This document shows, piece after piece, positions 61,701 to 64,000 of a stretch of DNA of 64,000 nucleotides. The first letter of the stretch is position 1. Each line of letters begins with the position of its first letter. The notes under the pieces are model-generated. The model was not told the origin of the DNA. It saw only the letters and a program-made list of their open reading frames with translations, and did no database searches. Location of the stretch: the NCBI GenBank assembly GCA_963965975.1, contig OZ014419.1, positions 1,922,001-1,986,000 of the forward strand, in the 5' to 3' direction. This DNA is from Xestospongia bergquistia (lineage: Eukaryota > Porifera > Demospongiae > Haplosclerida > Petrosiidae). The translations under genes and the position numbers were made by a program.

Positions 61701-62941
61701 CTTAAAAAGTAGCTTTGATATAAGCACCCATATAGATTGCAGTGTAACATACCTGATGTCTGACAAATCAATGAGTAATTTGATGTTCTGTTGTTCCCAC
61801 AATCTTAATATGGCAGGCATCACAGGATGAACAATATGTAGAATATTAGCTAATGAATCTCTAGCTTCTTCATATCGATCTCTCCAAGTAGTAGAGAAAT
61901 CAAGACCCCTAAATGATCAAGGAGATGTTAGTAGAATAAATATAGCTTCTATTGTAGCAATCAGTTCTCTCACTTACTGAGGCTCAGAATATAAAGGAGT
62001 TTCAGGTTCTAATCCATGTACTGATGGTTTGACTAATGTCATACGAACTAACAAGAGAACAAATGAACTATTTTGAACAACTAAATTCTCTAACTTGTTG
62101 TTTGTCTTATAGTATCTTCATAGTTGGTAGTGACTTCTTTGTGTAGTTGTGGTAGTAGAGGTTTAGTGAGAGGATTAGTGAGACAATGACGAGGGACAAG
62201 AGAGACAATATGTTCCCATGTTTTGGGTAACATTGGAGTCACAGGAGCTGAGGCCACACATTTACGTAGGAACTCATAGTTCAACTACATGAAAAGAAAT
62301 ATTAACTTATTAATTTCATTAATTTTTTCATTATTAAGTTCTTATCTATCCATCCAATTTGTAATTTGTATCTTTGACCATTCATCCATCCAAGACACCC
62401 TGTGTCCATCTGTCTGTCTCTGTCACCCATGATCCATCCATCCATCTATTTTATGCATACTCTAGTTTTGCGATCTTTACTCATCATTTGATCAGGAAAG
62501 GCTGGTTCATCATGACCATGTCCTACTCTTCTGTTATGTTGTGCAGTAGTTAACAAGTTCTTAGCTGCTCGCTCTTCACTGAATACAAAGAAAAGATGTA
62601 ATGTAGATTACGACATATTATAATACAACTATTTATAGTTACTTAATGGCTAAACTATAGAGCTAGTGAGCTAGTATTGATCATAAAAGTATTTAAGTGG
62701 CAAATTTTGCATACATTAAATTTGATACTGCAGCCTGGATTTTTTGGTTCCGACGATAATGATACAAAGAGCTGCCTTCATATTTCCCAGTTGGAGACAG
62801 TGAGTTACCAGTAAGTAATGGAGCTTTGGGAATAGGTGGAAGTTTGGCCACAGTGGAACTGGGGGTAGGTAAGACCTAAAGTACAGTGCAGTTAGATCTT
62901 TGCCATAAAATTAGTGAAATTACCTTCTCACTGGTAGCCAT
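46725..62941 (-). CDS. Axonemal inner-arm dynein heavy chain (DNAH3/7/12 type)
   Basis: Motor of the ciliary axoneme, about 4,000 residues in many exons with short introns. The start MATSEK (62941) is followed by a Pro-rich N-terminus and tail (to about 59700), then the linker (about 59700-57900). AAA1 has Walker A GPAGTGKT (57709-57732) and the stretch [23 protein letters not shown]2 has GGPFASKT (56481-56504). AAA3 has GPTGTGKT (55086-55109). AAA4 has GVGGSGRQS (53669-53695), the form usual in axonemal dyneins. Coiled-coil stalk helices (about 52660-52440 and 51950-51680) flank the microtubule-binding tip (about 52430-52100). AAA5, AAA6 and the C-terminal domain follow. The end ([20 protein letters not shown] ... 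[17 protein letters not shown] at 46725) strongly matches the single-headed inner-arm group. Which of DNAH3, 7 or 12 is closest was not decided. Confidence 0.94.
48178..48243. repeat. Perfect 66-bp palindrome in a dynein intron
   Basis: Two 33-bp arms meet without spacer at AACAG|CTGTT (48210/48211) and are exact reverse complements. A further partial copy of the right arm (CAGCTGTTTAAAGCAATACA) lies at 48138-48157. The whole structure is inside the intron at about 48051-48279. Confidence 0.95.
54128..54147. repeat. (GA)n tract at a dynein acceptor
   Basis: (CT)n on the sense strand, followed by TTTCATAG and the exon. Confidence 0.85.
56249..56273. repeat. (GA)n tract at a dynein acceptor
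   Basis: (CT)n on the sense strand, ending CTAG before GGAGTTTGC. Confidence 0.9.
57052..57070. repeat. (GA)n tract at a dynein acceptor
   Basis: (CT)n on the sense strand, ending CAG before CTCTCCAGTCAG. Confidence 0.85.
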
Positions 62942-63086
62942 CCCACACAGTGTACACAATGTTATTGGAAGTTTGTAAAAATTTTCTTTGTCTTCTTGTT
63001 TGTAAGAATTTTATGTCAAAAGGAAACTAAATCAAAAACTAGAAAGCAACCTTTGTTTAGTCAGCCATTTTATTCCTTTAGGCATC

Positions 63087-63099
63087 ATTGCTTAGCAAC
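63087..63099. promoter_or_regulatory. RFX X-box 1
   Basis: ATTGCTTAGCAAC: two half-sites (RTTGCT / AGCAAC) with a 1-nt spacer, matching the X-box form GTNRCC-N-RGYAAC loosely on the left and well on the right. Confidence 0.7.
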
Positions 63100-63104
63100 G
63101 AGTA

Positions 63105-63117
63105 GTTGCTAAGCAAC
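63105..63117. promoter_or_regulatory. RFX X-box 2
   Basis: GTTGCTAAGCAAC: perfect inverted half-sites around one base, an excellent fit to RFX dimer sites. Its centre is 18 bp from X-box 1. Confidence 0.8.
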
Positions 63118-63132
63118 CATTTGACAAACAAC

Positions 63133-63159
63133 ATGGCGAATATACACTGCACTAGCTGA
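63133..63159 (+). other. Short upstream ORF before IQUB
   Basis: ATG GCG ... TGA, eight codons (MANIHCTS), ending 10 nt before the IQUB ATG. It matters only if transcription starts upstream of 63133. Confidence 0.4.
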
Positions 63160-63169
63160 ATCTCAAGTC

Positions 63170-64000
63170 ATGGCAGCTGTAGAGGCATCTATTCCTACTG
63201 GGGACGTAGAAGAGATACAGAATCAAGAGGAAAGTGTTCAAGACAGAGTAGAAGGTAGAGATTAACAGTTTAAAGGTTTATTTTATAATTTGCTTCATAG
63301 TCATATTTGTTCAAGAACAGAATGGTGAACAAATAAAAGACCATTTCAAACTATCAGATTCAGTAGCACTGTTGAAGGACAACTTATCCAGAAAATGGCT
63401 ATGTCATCCCGAAACACTAGTTATATCACTAAGTGGTCAGTAATACTGTGTATACATACATGTACTATAACTTAATCTGTTAGGTGAAACACTCTCTAAT
63501 ACTACCACTATTGAGGAGTTAGGAGCAGTAGCAGGATCATCAATAGAATTACATGTCAAACTACTAACACCTCTGGAACCTCCTGTTATCAAAGATGAAC
63601 AACCTCTCCCATCTATCACTGCTAAACGAGAAGGAAGGAGTGGTCATCTACCTAGTGCATTCACTGTACAAGTTAGAGTAGGTAAGTGAGAATAGTAAGG
63701 ACTATCTAGAGTACAATGTTATATGCTATTTATGATGTACTAAAATTATGTCACTAAGATGGATTTAAGAGAGTTCTTCATATAACTGCTGTACACAAAT
63801 GATTATATTTGTATCATATTCTAATACTGTATTGATGTATTAGTTAAGAGTTCTAAATACTACTATAGGTCAAGAGGTTAAAGAGTTATTGGTAACAGTA
63901 GAGAAGTCCAATGTAAAGAAACCTTTTATTGGTGGATATCGTAACAAAGTAACTGGATTAGAGTATCATCATGCTACTGTTCAGACTATGCCTAAAGGAA
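63170..64000 (+). CDS. IQUB: IQ motif and ubiquitin-like domain protein (5' part)
   Basis: Four exons are visible: about 63170-63253 (acidic N-terminus MAAVEASIPTGDVEEIQ), 63300-63433, 63484-63681 and 63869 to the window end. Exons 2-3 encode a ubiquitin-like fold (VIFVQEQNGEQIKDHFKLSD ... ETLVISLSGETLSNTTTIEELG). The fourth begins with GQEVKELLVTVEKSNVKKPF then IGGYRNKVTGLEYHHATVQT, which closely parallels the segment after the ubiquitin-like domain of animal IQUB (PF.GG.R.KVTG.EYH.A.TQT.P). IQ motifs would lie beyond the window. IQUB is a component of axonemal radial spoke RS1 in sperm flagella. Its divergent partner here is an inner-arm dynein. Confidence 0.88.

Larger units (their letters stand above)
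62942..63169. promoter_or_regulatory. Bidirectional promoter of dynein heavy chain and IQUB
   Basis: Only 228 bp separate the two start codons, so 5' UTRs and promoter elements must be shared or overlapping. Both flanking genes encode ciliary proteins. Two RFX-type X-boxes lie in the IQUB-proximal half. Confidence 0.8.

Overview
The window is nuclear DNA from an animal. Genes are split by many short introns (often about 50 nt), the sequence is AT-rich, and (CT)n/(GA)n microsatellites are everywhere. The gene content (plexins, an IRAK/Pelle-like kinase, an FRMD4-type FERM protein, an axonemal dynein heavy chain, IQUB) is metazoan. Compact introns, divergent plexins and the kinase style suggest an early-branching animal, most likely a demosponge such as Amphimedon queenslandica. 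That assignment is inference; nothing in the sequence proves the species.

Layout, left to right. (1) 1-4488, minus: IRAK/Pelle-like death-domain kinase, 3' end outside the window. (2) 4817-7606, plus: dihydrolipoamide dehydrogenase (DLD, mitochondrial E3) with two alternative versions of its last exon. (3) 7983-8409, plus: small death-domain gene with an in-frame TAG, probably a pseudogene. (4) 8486-10660: block of AT-rich repeats, a GC-rich hairpin and a minisatellite with higher-order structure. (5) 10670-11872: intergenic stretch with three TTTCCCGCC motifs. (6) 11873-23906, minus: plexin A. (7) 23907-28611: intergenic, with a decayed TTF-finger transposase and a terminal-inverted-repeat element carrying a FLYWCH-like ORF. 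(8) 28612-38134, plus: plexin B, head to head with plexin A. (9) 39008-40394, minus: secreted DNase I-like endonuclease. (10) 40804-46111, plus: FRMD4-type FERM + CUPID scaffold. (11) 46725-62941, minus: inner-arm axonemal dynein heavy chain of the DNAH3/7/12 type. (12) 63170-64000, plus: 5' part of IQUB, a ciliary radial-spoke protein.

The intact genes form four head-to-head pairs (kinase/DLD, plexin/plexin, DNase/FRMD4, dynein/IQUB). In the dynein/IQUB pair, two ciliary genes share a 228-bp intergenic region with two near-perfect RFX X-box palindromes, which fits co-regulation by a ciliogenic RFX factor. Plexins (semaphorin receptors with split Ras/Rap-GAP domains), FRMD4 (polarity/cytohesin scaffold) and the death-domain kinase (Toll/IL-1-type signalling) are otherwise functionally separate.

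The strongest items for follow-up are the duplicated DLD terminal exon encoding the catalytic Glu region, the paired X-boxes, the consistent placement of (CT)n tracts at 3' splice sites on the sense strand, a perfect 66-bp palindrome in a dynein intron, the TAG-interrupted death-domain gene, and two small transposable elements whose ends can be read directly. Exon boundaries were read by eye from GT/AG sites and reading frame; gene-level coordinates run from start codon to stop codon and include introns.
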